Shown: piece after piece, positions 39,001 through 54,000 of the stretch | How the letters are laid out: each line of letters starts with the position of its first letter | Position numbering within the stretch: position 1 is the first letter of the stretch | Origin: Gibbula magus | Taxonomy: Eukaryota > Mollusca > Gastropoda > Trochida > Trochidae | NCBI GenBank assembly: GCA_936450465.1 | Contig: OW388302.1 | Coordinates: 56,796,959 to 56,860,958 of the forward strand | Length of the DNA stretch: 64,000 nucleotides | Direction of reading: 5' to 3' | Made by a program: the position numbers and the translations under genes | The notes under the pieces: generated by a model | Database searches by the model: none | Told to the model about the DNA's origin: nothing | The model's input: only the letters and a program-made list of their open reading frames with translations

Positions 39001-42000
39001 AAGTTTAAATTTAAATTATTTAGTTAAACCTCTCAAAATTCAGGCCTTCCCTCCACAAAGACACTTTGAATAAAAATAAACCATAATTCTATTGATAAAC
39101 ATTAAACTTAACCTAAGTAAATTACGATTACTGTTGTACTTTGTGATATACAGTATCTCTTTTCATTTATTTTAAACAAATCTCTTTATCGACATAAGCA
39201 TTTAAGGACTTTTAGTAGATCTAAAGTCGTAAAAAAGCTTTTGATTGATTGGATTGAATTTAACCAGGTCTCTGAATAAAGATGAAAATGAAGTTTAAAT
39301 TATATGCTATATGGGTTTGATGTCTTGGTGAGATATATATATACTTGAATACAGTACAGAATATGGGTGATACAGAATACATACTACACAACTGTACAAA
39401 AGTCACACTTGACGAAAGCCACAAACTTGGTAACTTGAAATTATTTGGATTACACTTGACAATATTAAGCACTTCTATACAAATTAGAACAATATGAACA
39501 ATTAATAAATAGGATTAGCTTATAAGAAAACGTACAGAAATTAAAAGATAAATAATTTTCTGGTAGAATTTGGGGTATATTGAGTTTTAAATGTTAAAAT
39601 TAATAAAAGTATCTTCTCTGATAGTTTTGTTGTGACACCTGAATACATACAAGAGTAACTGAAGATTTCATTATTTTTATATAATTTTCCTGAACAATAT
39701 ACTGAACCTGTTTTACATTTAATGTTTATCATTAACAGACTTCTTCCAAACAGTTTTAATTGATATGAGGAACAGAATGATACGAACACACTATTTGATA
39801 TCTCTAGGGTAGCACTGATACTGTCTCTAGGATTCTTCCACAAACAGAAGTGCAGTTTAACACGTAGTACAACTGCACAACTGCACAACTGCACATTCAG
39901 ATGCATGCAGGATCGATGCAGGTTCGATGCACGACGATGCTCCTAACTTTACCCATACTGCACTGCCGTACACATTCTAAAATCAAACTTCAAGATCGTA
40001 TTCTAGATTCTCCTAAGATAGGTTTACGGGACAAGCAGTGAATTGTTAACCAAAGTTACTACTCATATTGGTGTTTACTGCGATGGGGACATTTACAAAT
40101 CTGCTCATTTGCTGCAATTAATCTTATCATCTTTCAAGATTTTCATGACTGCCAAAACAGTGACTGATTGGTAAAACCACACTTTTACTGTTTTTTTACT
40201 GCTATGTTAACAGTTGATCAAAGACAAAAGATTCTGCTACTGTTAAATAATGGTAGAAACTGACAAGACTGAATATAGAGAGATCAGCAAAGGGATGATG
40301 ACTTATTCTGTCAAGCTGAAAGAAAACTATCGCTGTCAACTGAAATACAGACCTTACTGGTCATATTACATTGGTTAGGGGAAATAATCGTTGCAGAGTT
40401 TACATGACAGAATTATCTGATTTTCTTCATTCTTCTTTAAATGTCAGTGATAGGAAGATTCCTGTGGTGAGCTTCTTCATCAAAAATACACTATTGAAAC
40501 TTTACCAAGGTTCTCTAAAATATTTCAAAAGAATATGTCAAGCCTTATTTTGAGTACAACCTGCAGGTATGAATAACACAGTAGTAACGTTTTGTAATTA
40601 AATACCCGAAATTTCATGTCTGCAGATAGATTATTGGTAATACATATACATTTTCAGTACTTTTTAGATTTTAGAATGAATACAGCAGTAAGATGGACGA
40701 CGACCGACAGCCATACGTCTGTGCAACTCAACGCTTGGCTACATGCAGAACATTTAGCAGCAACTCAAGATGGCTGACGATTGACTGATTGACTGACTGG
40801 CAGAGAAACAGCCTGTTGCCGTGGCAACGGTTCCTGCTTACCATGGATCTTACAGCCCACGACTCGTAGTACTTTACAAACAGAAATTACCGTGGTTACT
40901 GTTAAACAGACATATAACAAGCACTCTCATTGGTTGCACTGGGTGGGTCCTTGAAGACCATTGGTTCATTTATGAAAGAACAATATTTGATTTCTTTCAG
41001 CGTTTATACATCTTAGTAATTGTGTATGTTGTGACTAACTTAGATATTTAGAAGACTTAGAAGTTTTGAAATAAATTTTACAAATTATAAATAATTTTCT
41101 TGCAAATAGAAATATTTTAAGATAAGTATGTATGTTAACTTATTATCTTTATTCATAAGCTTTTTCCAAATCACTGCATGAACCAATAGACTGCAAAAAT
41201 TGCACAGAGTGAACCAATAAATGAATTATTGTGGTTATTCAATACAGGCATTATGACACAATGTAAGTATATAGTCTATATCACGTACCTGTGCTTGTAC
41301 ATTCACCTAGTCAAGGTCAAAGGTCAAAGTTCACACCATGCATGTGATATCAACCAATCAACAGGTAGTATTCTAGTTTGAAGGTTATTACAACATCTCG
41401 GTAAAGTAAACTAACACAGACTACCACAGCCTTAATTCTCCTGAACAGGTTTAAAATTCCAATGTTCATACAACTTAGAGAATCATTTAAACGTAAGGTA
41501 CTTCATTGAACTGAGAGGACAAAGTTTTACGATCACACAGTAGTAATATGCACTTGAATTAGAATCGAAACATAGGTGTTGTTGCACCAAACAACCTCAA
41601 CACTTCGGACTATCTTTCAACATTATACTAAGGCTACTTTAGCAAGAAAGGGTAAAACGATATTTTCCAGTCAAAAATATAAGATTGGGTTTGCATTGAA
41701 CTAAGAGGGCAAAGTTTTACGATCACACAGTGGTAATATGCACTTGAATTTGAATCAAAACAAAGGTGTTGTTGCACCAAACAACCTCAACACTTTGGGC
41801 TATGTTTCAACATTATGCTAAGGCTATTTTAGCGAGAAAGGGTACAAGGTACATTGAGCCATAGTGGCTTGATATTCCAGTCAAAAATATAAGATTGGGT
41901 TTTCAAGCTAAGGAAAGAGATGGGTCGGATCATATTTTTTAAACAGGCAAATTGTTATGAAATTTTTGTCCAAGAAGGACAGAGGATATTCTCAGATGTG

Positions 42001-45000
42001 TGAGTTTGATTGAGAAAGGGTTTGAATAAAACATGCGTTCGTTGAGAAGTAATCACTGGAATATTATAACATTTAGAAGTGATATGCATAAGATAATCAA
42101 TATTTCTCCATACAACACAATAAGGGTGCTTGTTCGCCAGAGAAAAGTTTTTTTTCTTATGTTTTAGAAATAGAAGTATAAGTGATAGCAGTTTCATTTT
42201 CGAAAAGACATAACGCCAATTTCAATTCTCTTTTCCCTCGACATGAACACAAAATATTGATTCTTTGTGGTAACATGGTTTTTATAAATTATACGTGATA
42301 ATGCTTGCAATAGGTTTACCTCATTTAAAAAAAATTCAAATCGATTTGGATAATATTTATTTAATCTTATATTTACCATATTTCATACTGTATTTAAACA
42401 GTTTAAATAATCATGGAAAATATATTCATCTCGTTCTCTAGCAAAAGGTTTGGATAATGTCTGTTAATTATGATTATTTAATTATTTGTTAATAACAGTA
42501 TGTAACGAATTCCATGAATTTTGAATACATCTAAATTATAGTTATGAAATACCAACTGTAACAAAACTTTGATGCAAACAACAAAGAAATCATTCAAGTC
42601 TCAGTTCAAAACTGCATTCAACAAACTGGAAACACATCATTCAGACAATATGAAACAGCATTCAGGTTTACTATTCCTGTTAAAACCAATTGGGAGAACA
42701 AGGTATTTTTTTTTAGGCAGTGAGAGTAGGGTATATCTATCTGGGTCTTTTAAAACATTATTTGTGTACAGGCAAAAATCCACTAAAAGTCGTTAGGATT
42801 AGATTTGTAGTTTTGGATGCCTTATTTTTCAGAATGAGGAAAATAACAACATATCTGCCTTATTTAAAGTACTCTCAGAATTTCATGACTTTTTATTTGG
42901 CTTTGATACTTGCCATATGTAATGATTTACATTCCAAACATCTAACTGAGCTACCAACCCAAATCTGTCTCCTTTAGTTCAGTTTCCAAAATTGTTTGAC
43001 ATATTGGCAGTCCTGTTTATTCGAGGTCTGTCGATTATTACTGGAAATGTAACTTTATACCTGGCAGGTAGCATAATCCTTGGTCTAGATTTACAGAGCC
43101 TGTTTAGCACTATAATTAACATCAGTTGGCTTAGAACTACTTAAGTTCTCAGAAAGCTTTCGAAATTGGTTACTAGAGTAAATAAAGTATGTCCTAAAGT
43201 ATACTTTTCTTCTGCATGACTCTAACCCAATATGTTCTAGTTCTAATCAGTCCTATGTATATTCCTTAAACAGAGTGTGTACAAGTTCCAACAAATCCTA
43301 TCCTTGTTCCCTATAGAGAGTATAGTTGTTCCGCTAACACGTCCTAATGTAGTACCCTATGGTGAATATATTTCAGTTCTTCTACCCCCTATGCTGGTTC
43401 CCTATAGAGTGTTCCGACACAAGCTAGTGGCGCCCCCTACCTGTTGTTGTGAGCTGGCCGGGTTGGTGAGATTCTGACAGGCCATCTGGATTGCCTGGTT
43501 GGCGCGGGCAAACTGTGATTGGTCGACAACTCCTGGACGTCCGGGCTCCGACGCAGGGTCTGCGATACCCACAAGGTAGGCAGCCTTAAGAAAGAGAAAA
43601 CTGATATTAGGGAAAGTCACTGTTACATACTCAGTGTTCGAAATTAGCAATAGTCTGTCAGCCCATGGCTAGTGAAAAAGTTGTTGGACTAATAAACTGA
43701 TTGTCCAAAAGGTTCCTGAAGATGGACTTGGCTAGCTGATATGGCTTTGGACTAGTACTTTAGGAAAGTAATTAGTCCTACTGACTTGCGTTTATAAGGT
43801 TAATTTTGACCCCTGGAACTTATACAGTGATTGCTATACCCACAAGATTGGAGACCTCCAAATAACATATATTTGTCACTCAATGTGATCATTATACAAC
43901 CAATTCTAGCTCCATGTTTCCATTTCAGTACCACAACAAGTCTGGTCTCTCACCTGCGCTGTAGCCTCCGTCAGTCCGCACACAGAGTGAGCGAAGTTCC
44001 TCACCGAGTCACAGAACTCGTCGATAGCTCCGTTCTTGGCTTGTTGGGAGATTCCTGTCATAGCTTCTCCTAGGCACTGCAATACACAGAGCGCTGGGTC
44101 GTAATTATCATATTGATCGAAATTGACTACTTTCTAATTCTTTACGGACTTGTTATTCTGAAGCTTTATCGCACTAAAACAGAGATTCTTTACTTGCAGA
44201 GATGTCTAGATAACACCATGAGGTAGAGAGCAGTGATTACTATAACCATCTGTGTATCCTATGAGCAATGTTCATCTTTGTGCCAAGAGTTTTCAAGGGC
44301 ACACTTGTTAGTGTGGATCCTACTTTCAGTGATTGCCATATAAACCTTTTCAGTAGGTGATTATCTTAACATACAAAGATATGCCCAAACTTCAATAAAT
44401 TTACTTGCATTATTGGTATATAATGGGAAAGGATAATAAAAAAAACATGCTTTGATTTCCTATTTTAAAAAAAGGAGTATTAATATATATGTTATTGCCA
44501 ACACCTTCATACTATTACAATTCAGCAAATAAACATTTCGGCTATTTATTGAAAGACAAAAAAAACAGGAACAAGTTTTCTCTTTGAAATCAAACACCAC
44601 AAGCCCCTAGAAGTTTCAACATTCTGAAAACTAGTTAGTAAGATATCATTTGTATAATCCTTTGAAATAAACAAACACCTGGAGAAAACAAGCTGAAATA
44701 TCCAAATATTTAGTACATCTGCCAATGCAAGAACTCAATAACCTGTAACAGGCATATATGTATACATCCTGCTACATGAGGTTATTTGTATCCACAGTGC
44801 CACTTCAATTTCCTGATTGTCAACTCAGCTTTTGCCTCGTAACTTTATCCAATGGTTAAGCATCGCTATTTACAGCATTTTGTAAGGCAATGAGTTGAAA
44901 TTTGTTTGCAGCTCATCGATCTTCCCAGCCAGGAACTGCCTATATTGCTGGAGTCATCATACTGGCTGGTTATTTATAGCGGGATACGAAGCAAAAGCTG

Positions 45001-48000
45001 AGAGGGAAATCAAGGAATTGAAGTTGCTTTAGGATACAAATATGCTGATGGAGCAGAACGATTGTTTAGTACATCTTCTTCCAAAGATAAAATATATCCG
45101 CTGACATTTCGGCTTATACAATATCTCACCTCCAGCTCGCTTCCGAAGGGCTGGTAACATTGGTAAAAGTATGTGTAAACAACCAAGTTATCAAATCACA
45201 CATATTTCACTTGACGGCTACCTGTTTTTATTACTGAATAGACAAAGTTAGCAATATAAATAGACGTTTCAATTGCTGAGAAACCTGCAAGCATCAACTG
45301 AAACTTGCAAACCATTTGTGGTTTTGCACTGAATTTTATTGTCTCATCAAACCCAAACCTTATTGCATGTAGAACAACATGAAATGTACAGAGCCCCTGG
45401 CGGGTGGGCGGGAAGTAACATATATAACATTTAGAGTTCTCTCACCTTAGATTTGTCCATGACTCCATCGAGACACTCGAAATACGGCATGTCGCTGATT
45501 GGCTCGTTGGGGTTGTCGAGGATATTCTGCATCATCTGGATCTGTCGGAGTGCGTTGTCACACTCCTTCTGGCCGGGGGCGGACACCGTACAGATGTTGA
45601 TCAGGTGGTTGATACTCTCCGTCACTGCCCTGTGTAAACAAACATACAGTCAGTAGGGTACTGGAGATGCTGTGGCAGAGGTTAATCTAGAATTATTCCC
45701 TTTCATAGAATCATCTGAATTGCATTGTTTTAACAGGTCTGAAGTGGAAACTTCTTTTAGTTTCTTCACAAAAGGTTTGCCAATATGGTTTGCCTGAATA
45801 CCGATGCTCGATTCTAGTTATTTGGACAATATGCTAACAACATTCTTCTTGTCAGATTTGATAATACAAATGCATTTAAAACGGGCAGAGAAGTCAAGAA
45901 GTGAGTTGTGAAGATCAGAATCAGATAGTCCAGCACTGAAGAAGGTTCTCAGCATTAGAGGATCAACAGAGTGAGTGAGTTGGGGTTTAACACTGCTTTC
46001 AAGAGTAGTTCACATATATCGCGGCTGCTAGTATTACAGAAGGGAGAAAGTCCACAACGCCATGTGGTTAGGCATTGCGGTGAAACCTGCGAGCAGCGGC
46101 TGGAACTAGCGAACCATTGGTGGTACTGCACTGAAATTCAGTGTAGCATTGCACCCAAACCTTACTGCGTGTAGAACAGTTCTCTACTGCAGACAAAGTT
46201 GCCGTGCCCCTGGCAGGATTTGAACCCCAGACCTCTTGATCCGAAGCCAAACGCGCTAACCACTGCCCTATCCCACCCCGGGGATCAACAGAGTACTTCT
46301 TATCAAACCCTGACAGTTAGCAGAATAATCTACACAATACTTCATGTCACACTCAAACTAACCTTGCAGCCTGTGCCAGCAGATTTTTGGCATTGGGTGC
46401 GTTTGGATCAGCGGAGACGGACTTGGCGGCGAGGAGGAGTTTACTGGAGACCATGGAGACACTCTTGAGACCGCCGACGATCTGGTTCTGGGTCTCCACG
46501 TCCTTCGACAGTCCGGCGATGGTGAGCCCCGTGTCCACGAAGTCCTGGTAGGAGTGCCCGTACTGGTTGGAAGACTGGGCCAGGTGCTGGGGGGTCCCGC
46601 GCGACGCCGTCACGATGTTGCTGGCTGCCTGGTTCAGCTCCACCGCAGCGTTGTTCATGTCTATCTGCACGTCCTGGTAGGACTTGCCTGTCTGTGGGAA
46701 CTGCAGGGAGATATAGAAGATAGATTAGGGATGTTCAGCTAGAGGCAAATAATTACTGTGTATATGTCTCCGGGAACTGTAGGGAGATACAGTCAACTCG
46801 CGATAATCCGGCCTCCGATAATCCGAATCTCGCAGTGTCCGAACGGTAGCAAGCTGTAACCAAACTAATCTCTATATAAACTCATTAAATGTGGATTCAT
46901 TAATCCGATGCTTCCGTTTCCGAATCCGAACGCTAATTAGCTGTAACGGATTAGTTAATTACAGCTATTTCTGTTTCATTAATCCGACGGTTCATCAAAG
47001 CGTTCGGCTAATCCCCTAGACAAGCGAGCACCACACTGATCGAATCGGTAAGTCTGTTTTACAAGATTATGAACAAGAAGATATATTCAACATTGACGAG
47101 ACAGGTTTATTTTATATTTATATTTGTGACGAGAAGAATTTAGAAACTTTGATCCTTATGCGGGTCGTTCAAGCCATTGAGTACGCAATCTGTAATCGGC
47201 AAATTCTTCAAACCTGAGTGAGTTAGTTCAATGTTTTTAACATGTACGTCTAGAATTTTGTGCAATGATTGTTTTATTAATATATCTATCCCAGTTGTTA
47301 TGTGTATGAAATAAAACTCATTTGATATTCTAAATACGTTGTCTTCTGTATGTAAATTCAAAGGGGAGTAACTCCATCTTGTTTGGTTCATTTCAGCAGT
47401 CCGAACGTTTCACTATCCGAACGTTTTTGATGAAAAACGGAAGTGTTCGGATTATCGAGGTCTGACTGTATTGACATGATGGTCTTTGGAAACTGTGGAT
47501 GAGACAAAAGGTTCATGCTTTTGTCTTCTTATAGTTTGGGCGAGGTTAAAGGTTTAAAATCTCCCGTCTACTACGAAACTGTATGTCGATACACTTGATT
47601 CAACTTGAATGAACTAACAGGCTATGCAACTGTCACACGTACCCTGGGTGAGGAAAGTTTCTGACTGGATGCTGTGATCTGTCTGATGGCCACGTCCACA
47701 TCTCTCTGTCCAGGCAGGCAGTTCATGCAGTTGTTCAGGGCGTTGGACACCGCCTTTGATACCTGCAAGATTTGCTTGTTAGAATAGGAAACAATAACAA
47801 GAAGCATAAGAGGACAACTAAATAAATGTAACATTACATGACTTCCCAGGTTTCAGTACAATGAAAGGTTGAACACTCTATCTGACTTACCCAAATCTAC
47901 CATGGACTTACCCAGAAAATCTTTAAAATGGCAGAAAACCTGTGCTCCTCTTAAAAACAATTACCCCCAGTAAGTAAAATGTAGCTCAATTCCAGAAGAT

Positions 48001-51000
48001 CTTTGACAGCAAGAACGCTGAGTCCATGAGTAATAATACTCAAAATGTGTAGAAAGGAAATGAAAACACTTCTATAAGACATGACTAATTGACACTAAAA
48101 ACTGTTACAGATATGAGGATGAAAGAGACACACCTGGTTAAGCCGATGCTGGTTCTCTGGGTTGCTAGGGTCTCTCATGGCTAACTTAGCTTCCTCCAGC
48201 AGTACCACGGACTTGTCCATGATGTCCTGTGCACACTCGATAATCGCCATCTGCGTCTGTCTGTCCGTTGTTGTAGCAGCAACACCTCGAACAGCAGACG
48301 TCAACACACGCAGAGCGTTGGCCGTATCACGAGCAGCAATACCGACGTAGTCTTCATTGCCCTAGAGTTAAAGTCAGATTGTTGTAAAAATAATATATCA
48401 TCCATTTTGATAGATTCATGTTGTATAGATAAGATTGAACGTCTTATATTGTTGACGATGAGATGATTTCATGAAAATAACATTTTACATCTGTGTAATA
48501 TAAGATCAGTTTGACACAAAAAAACTATACTGTCCTCAAGCGTGTGATTCCATGGCTCTACAGGGCCCACTTACACAGAGCGAGTGAGTTATTGTTTAGA
48601 GCTTTTGGCACTATTTCATCCATAAGTTGATAATTTTGACACCGATTCTACGATCCTAAAGTGTCTTCATAATTCTACAGGGCCTACTTGCAATGAGCTC
48701 TTTAGGCTAAGGAGACAATACTAAGTGTTTTAACCATGGGGTAAGGGCGACCTCAGCACTAAGGACGTAAATCATCAAAGACATCAAAGGGAGATAACTG
48801 ACCTGTGCAGCGGCGGTGAGGAGCTGAGCCATGGAGGACCCGACAGTCTTGGAGGTAGTGCCCAACTGGAGGGCAGCGGACTGGGCCTGCAACAGGGTAT
48901 AGAGAAAAATAATATGTATTACTTCAATTTATTTCTATTAATATAAGCAATTTGTAGAGCATGATTTAATCAAAAAGTTAACGTAATCCAGCTAGCAGAT
49001 AAGATGTCTACAGACTGAAACTACTACCTTAACCCTTCAGCTGCTGAAATATTTAGCGGAACTATATTCACGTTAGGAAAACTTTAAGGAATCAAACACT
49101 GTTAAATGAGGAAATATATTCCAAGAGTTGTCAAAGGCGCATAGACTGATTATTACTGCATGTATCAACAGGTAGAGAGTTAACAAATGACTATCTCAAT
49201 GGATAGAGGAACTTAATGTTTCTTCATACATTCTTAGAATCACAAAGTTTAAGATTGGTTTGAACACCAGGCCTCATGTTATTGTGAGACAAGAGGAGAT
49301 CACAGAACGTATCTTTCAAGGTCTGATATACTGTGACAGGCGTTGGTAAATACATTTTAAATAATAAACTTGGTAGTTCATGTCACGTCTTTCTGTTTTT
49401 ATTTGATATGCTTTAGAGTTGTACTCACAGTTTCGCCGGGTAGAGGCATGAGCCGTCCCTCGCCACACGCCTTCTTGATCTCCTCCAACTGCTGGTCGAG
49501 GTTGTGCACCTGGTCGAGGGCCGACTCCACCTCCAGGGTTCCACATGCCTCCTGGGCCTAGATACACACATACACAGGGGGGGGGAGGTGTTAGAGATAA
49601 ATACAAGATACACACGGCAATAAAATACAGTCCATAGTACCGACAGAGTGCTTTATGAGACAATAAAACAAGCTCATGATTAATTATGTCATTTCAGTAA
49701 TTGAGCGCAGCTGAGCAATGACATCCTATTATTATCCAACTCAGAGGTGCTAAGCTAAAGACACTCCCTGAACATCTAGACATACATACAGGTTGGGATG
49801 ATAAAGTGAAGTCACTTGTGAATATCAACTTCACTAATGTCAGGAGATGAAAAACTCCATTAAGTATACTATTTTAACAATAATATGTAATGAAACATAC
49901 TTTCATATACCAAAGTAATTTTAAAACATAGTGGAAAGTAGCTCGGTATTGGCCAGTGAGATTATTATACAGATTTTGCAAAATAACAAACAAGAGACTG
50001 ACACAAGGGCATATGGAGCATGGGACTACTGAAATATCTCTGAATGGGCATCATAATCAATGAAGGTATCTAAGTTTGCCTACCTTGTTGGAAGCCATCC
50101 TCAGTTCTGCGAGTGCGGTAGACATGGCCTTGACACTGTTGTGAAGGTTCAGCACGGCTGATTGGTCCGTCACTGTCGGGGCGGCAGCGTTAGCAGCAGC
50201 AACCATCCTACTGGACGGCTGTGGGTGGAACAACACAGGGATTGATTTTAACATACAGTGATACGATTGGCACGGTCTATGAATAGCATTGGCTTACAGA
50301 ATAACTCACTTGTTCATAAGGAAAATGGTTTAAGTTGCTAAATAGTTCTGTCATTTTAACGCTGTCTCAAATAAATAAACTTTTACAAAACAGAACAAGT
50401 GGCAAGTGAAAGGAATGAGTCAAGATGAGAAAGTAAAAAGTTTCTTGAAAATATATTCAGAAAAAACTTTTAATCTGGACCCTAAACAAATCTGAGGCAC
50501 ATCTTCACTGAAGGTTCACAAACAGCGTTGTAGCGGAAGATAAGGTGAGCCCTGACCTGTATGAAGTCCTGACTGGCGTTGATGAGAGAGAGTTGGGCGG
50601 TGGCGCTGTCCTGGCTTCTCTGAGAGGCGCGTATCGCTTGTACCAGGGTGGGCATCTCCTCATTCACAGCCTGCAACATGTATGAAATGAAATATTATCT
50701 GTGTTTGTCAACAGTTTCAACAACATTCACAGCCTACAATATAGGAACTATAATCTGTGTTTGTCAGTAATATATCTACAGTACACTCATGCATGTCCAC
50801 TTTTTCCAATTTATTGATCAGGCGGCACATGATGTAAAGTCAGACCAGTCTGATGAAGGAGTCAACAGACTCTGAAACATTTAACATTGTTTCTTCTGGT
50901 ATTTTTGCGGATAATTCCATATGTTGTGGACAGATTTATCCCTTTCCTAGTTTTTCAATTGAATTATTTGCAGATAGTGTAACATCTCTTATAAAACTTT

Positions 51001-54000
51001 TTCTTAACTGGCCTCAGTAGTTTTGTTGTCTTTAGAGACTGTACAATGGCCAAGGGTGCAAATAACCATTTCATTTTTCACCAAGAGTTAACGACAGACA
51101 CGCTATAACACAAGAGGTTGTATAATACAACACTAGGCCCACCTCGCACTGTTGTCGGAGACTGGCCTCCGTGGTGGCGTTACGGTTGGTCCTGTTGGCC
51201 AGGTTCGACGAGTTCACCAGCTGGGTAGCAGCGGCGGCGGCCTGGTTCGCTGCATTCTGCAATACCGAGGTCAACAATTGAGTTCTTGTACACATTTCAA
51301 CTTGTAGAGATAATGACAAGAATGCGGCAAATACATTTGACATATACACACTCATTATTTGTTTCGAAACACATCTCTACCATGATAGTTTTCCACACTA
51401 CTCAAAATCTTTGTTTCTCAACAGAAAGATATTCAAGAGGACATTTGTTGGTAGGTGTTCAGTTCCCTTTTAGCAAATCCTAAGAGATTTAGACAGATAT
51501 GTCTACTTTTTATAGATCACAGCTTGGAAGTTAGGCTGTTTTTCACATGTGCTCCTCCTGCTAGTGGTAACCCACCTCAAGTCTCTTCATCAATTTCCTC
51601 TTCAGCTGGTTGGAGGCAGCAGCGTTGGTCGCCGATCTCAGCTCCTCCGCAGCTGACTTGAGGATCTGTTGTTGGTCCGAGTCGTTCGGGTTGGACGCAC
51701 AGCCCTGTCATACAGTAAAACATTGTTACAAGTACTGGAGGACTCTAAAGGATACCACAACCCATAGGTACAAGATTGTAGGGACATTAATCTCATGCTC
51801 ACATACTACTTTTAAAATTTCATTTCTAATTCTTCATTTCAATAAACAAACTAACCTCTGTACATGTATCTTTGTTTTCTCTTGGTGATGGTAGAGGAAA
51901 GTTGGAGCCAAGGCTGCTGAACAACTTCCATAATTCTTTAACATAATTAGAAGCAGTTTGGGGTTATTTAAGAGAATTAAAGAATTAAAAAGTGTCCTCA
52001 CCTTGGCAGCCTCCACAAGTTTAGCAGTGGCGTCCGCAAGCTGTTTAGCAGCGGCGAGAAGACGCTTCTGAACATCGGAGTCTGCGTGGTCCTCCGCCTG
52101 GAACCTGATAGCACTCACCAGCTGGGACGTCGCCTGTAGGTAGACATGGTCAGGGTTAGAGTTGACGAGGTATGAAAGCAGGAAAAACTTGGGAAATATA
52201 AATATATCTGAAAGGTAGCTTGAGTTTATTAACTCTGATCCAATTGGACATGGGACAATCAAAACTACTAACCTGTGCGAGATATCTGGCCTGTTTAACC
52301 ATCTCGTGTGCATCTCCGACGCTGCTGAATAAGTTGTCTGTGACGGTGATGATCTGGTCCACAGCTTCCTCATGCTGCTCGCTCGCCTACAATATAGACA
52401 CGATGCATTTGGTTATACACTGATTGATGTGAACCTTCACACACAAGTCGATCTTTTTAACTGGAGTATGGGAAATACGGTCCTAAGTAAGCATGATTAT
52501 AAGAAATTCATTCCCATATCGGACAATTGAGCAAAAGCACAAGTTTTCAGTGTACAAACAATGAATAAAAGCTCTTTCTCAGAATATTTTTTAAATTCGA
52601 ACTGTCAGACATTGTCTTGTAATTGAAATTTTTTTAAATTAGGTAATGTCTTACGATTGTGACTCAACAAAATTGTTCTAAAAAGATTTGCACTCACCCG
52701 AGCAGGAGCAGCAGCTTTCTTGATATGTTGGAGGAGATCGTTGAGCGCCTTTGTCACGGCCGTCGCAGCGCCACCTAGGTCCTGAAGAAGATGATCGTCT
52801 TTACACGCCGACTGCGCAGCCTCCACAATTCCCTCCACAGACTTTGCGACCAACTTGGCAGCCTCAATCAGCTGCTCCTGACATGCTGGATTGCCGATGG
52901 TCGGAGCGACCACCTTGGTGCAGGCGACGAGTTGTGAGGTCGCTAGGGCACACTGGGTCGCGGAGCTGATCACCTTGTTCTGCAGTCCCTGGTCTTCTGT
53001 CTTGGACGCAACGTTCTTTGCCTTGAGGACCAGAGCAGCGGTAGCGTTGGCGACCGCCTTGGCCAGGGAGAGCAGGGTGTCCTGGGGAGGAAGACAGGTG
53101 GTTAGAAGGTTCAAACTTCTTACTGAAGTGGATATAGATGGTTGCAGGTTAGTTAGTTTATTACTCAGTCAAAATTTTGAATAATGCTTAGTGGACTTAG
53201 TATATTAAGATAGTAAACGTCTTGACAAAGATGTGTCAGTGAGAAAAAGTTGGTTGTAAAGGGGTTCATTAGTGTGTGGTTAGGTAAAACACTCAACTAG
53301 ATCGATCAAGAGTAAGATATTATCCACTTTTATTATAAAACACGACCTGGGAAGAATGTGGGCAGGAAATGAAGAGGACAACCAGGTCTTGTAAGAAGAC
53401 ACTATAAAATAACATTAGCAACAACGTACCTGGAAGATCTTGTCAAGGTCCTCTGTGGTTTCCCCAACCTCCTCGATGACCTCCTGGCTAGCCTCCCCGA
53501 TCTTACTCGCCGCCGCCAACAGGTTTTGTCTCGGCTGCAAAATGGAGACAATTGGTTCAAACAACATACTTGGCTAAACAAGCATAACAAGCCCTGCATT
53601 CAGTAACACCACATATATGATATGATATGTTATGTTCAGATGCGATCGCAAACACTCAATGTTAAAAACATTTTATCTGTGGGAACAATGTGTTACTGAC
53701 AGCATGGTACATAAGTAAGTCTACCATTCTCTAAGCCTTGCCTCAAGTACAACTACATCCAAAATTCAATACAACATAAAATTGTTGAATCTTTTGTTAC
53801 AAAGTTTATTCCGAAAAATCTGATCTGTTGATATTGATTGCTCCATTATGGTAACTTTTATTTATAAGCTCAGGGAGTCTGCCAAGGTATTTTACATGGT
53901 TGTCTTTGCTAGTTCTAATAACTTATGGACTTTGCGGCATCAGGAAAGCAAAATGGGAGGAGAATTTGTGCATGTAAATTTGATGGACCCCTAAGATGAA

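Noticed and set aside
43630..43790. Possible hAT terminus (CAGTGTTCGAAATTAG) in intron 27
   Set aside because: Only one end was seen; no matching inverted end or target duplication nearby.
46199..46280. tRNA gene on the minus strand
   Set aside because: A and B boxes are present, but it is the head of a SINE with target duplications and related copies at 27146 and 14180; no intact cloverleaf was seen.
51834..52373. 179-residue minus-strand open frame
   Set aside because: It joins parts of talin exons 15 and 16 through an unspliced 139-bp intron; the talin exons explain the conserved parts.
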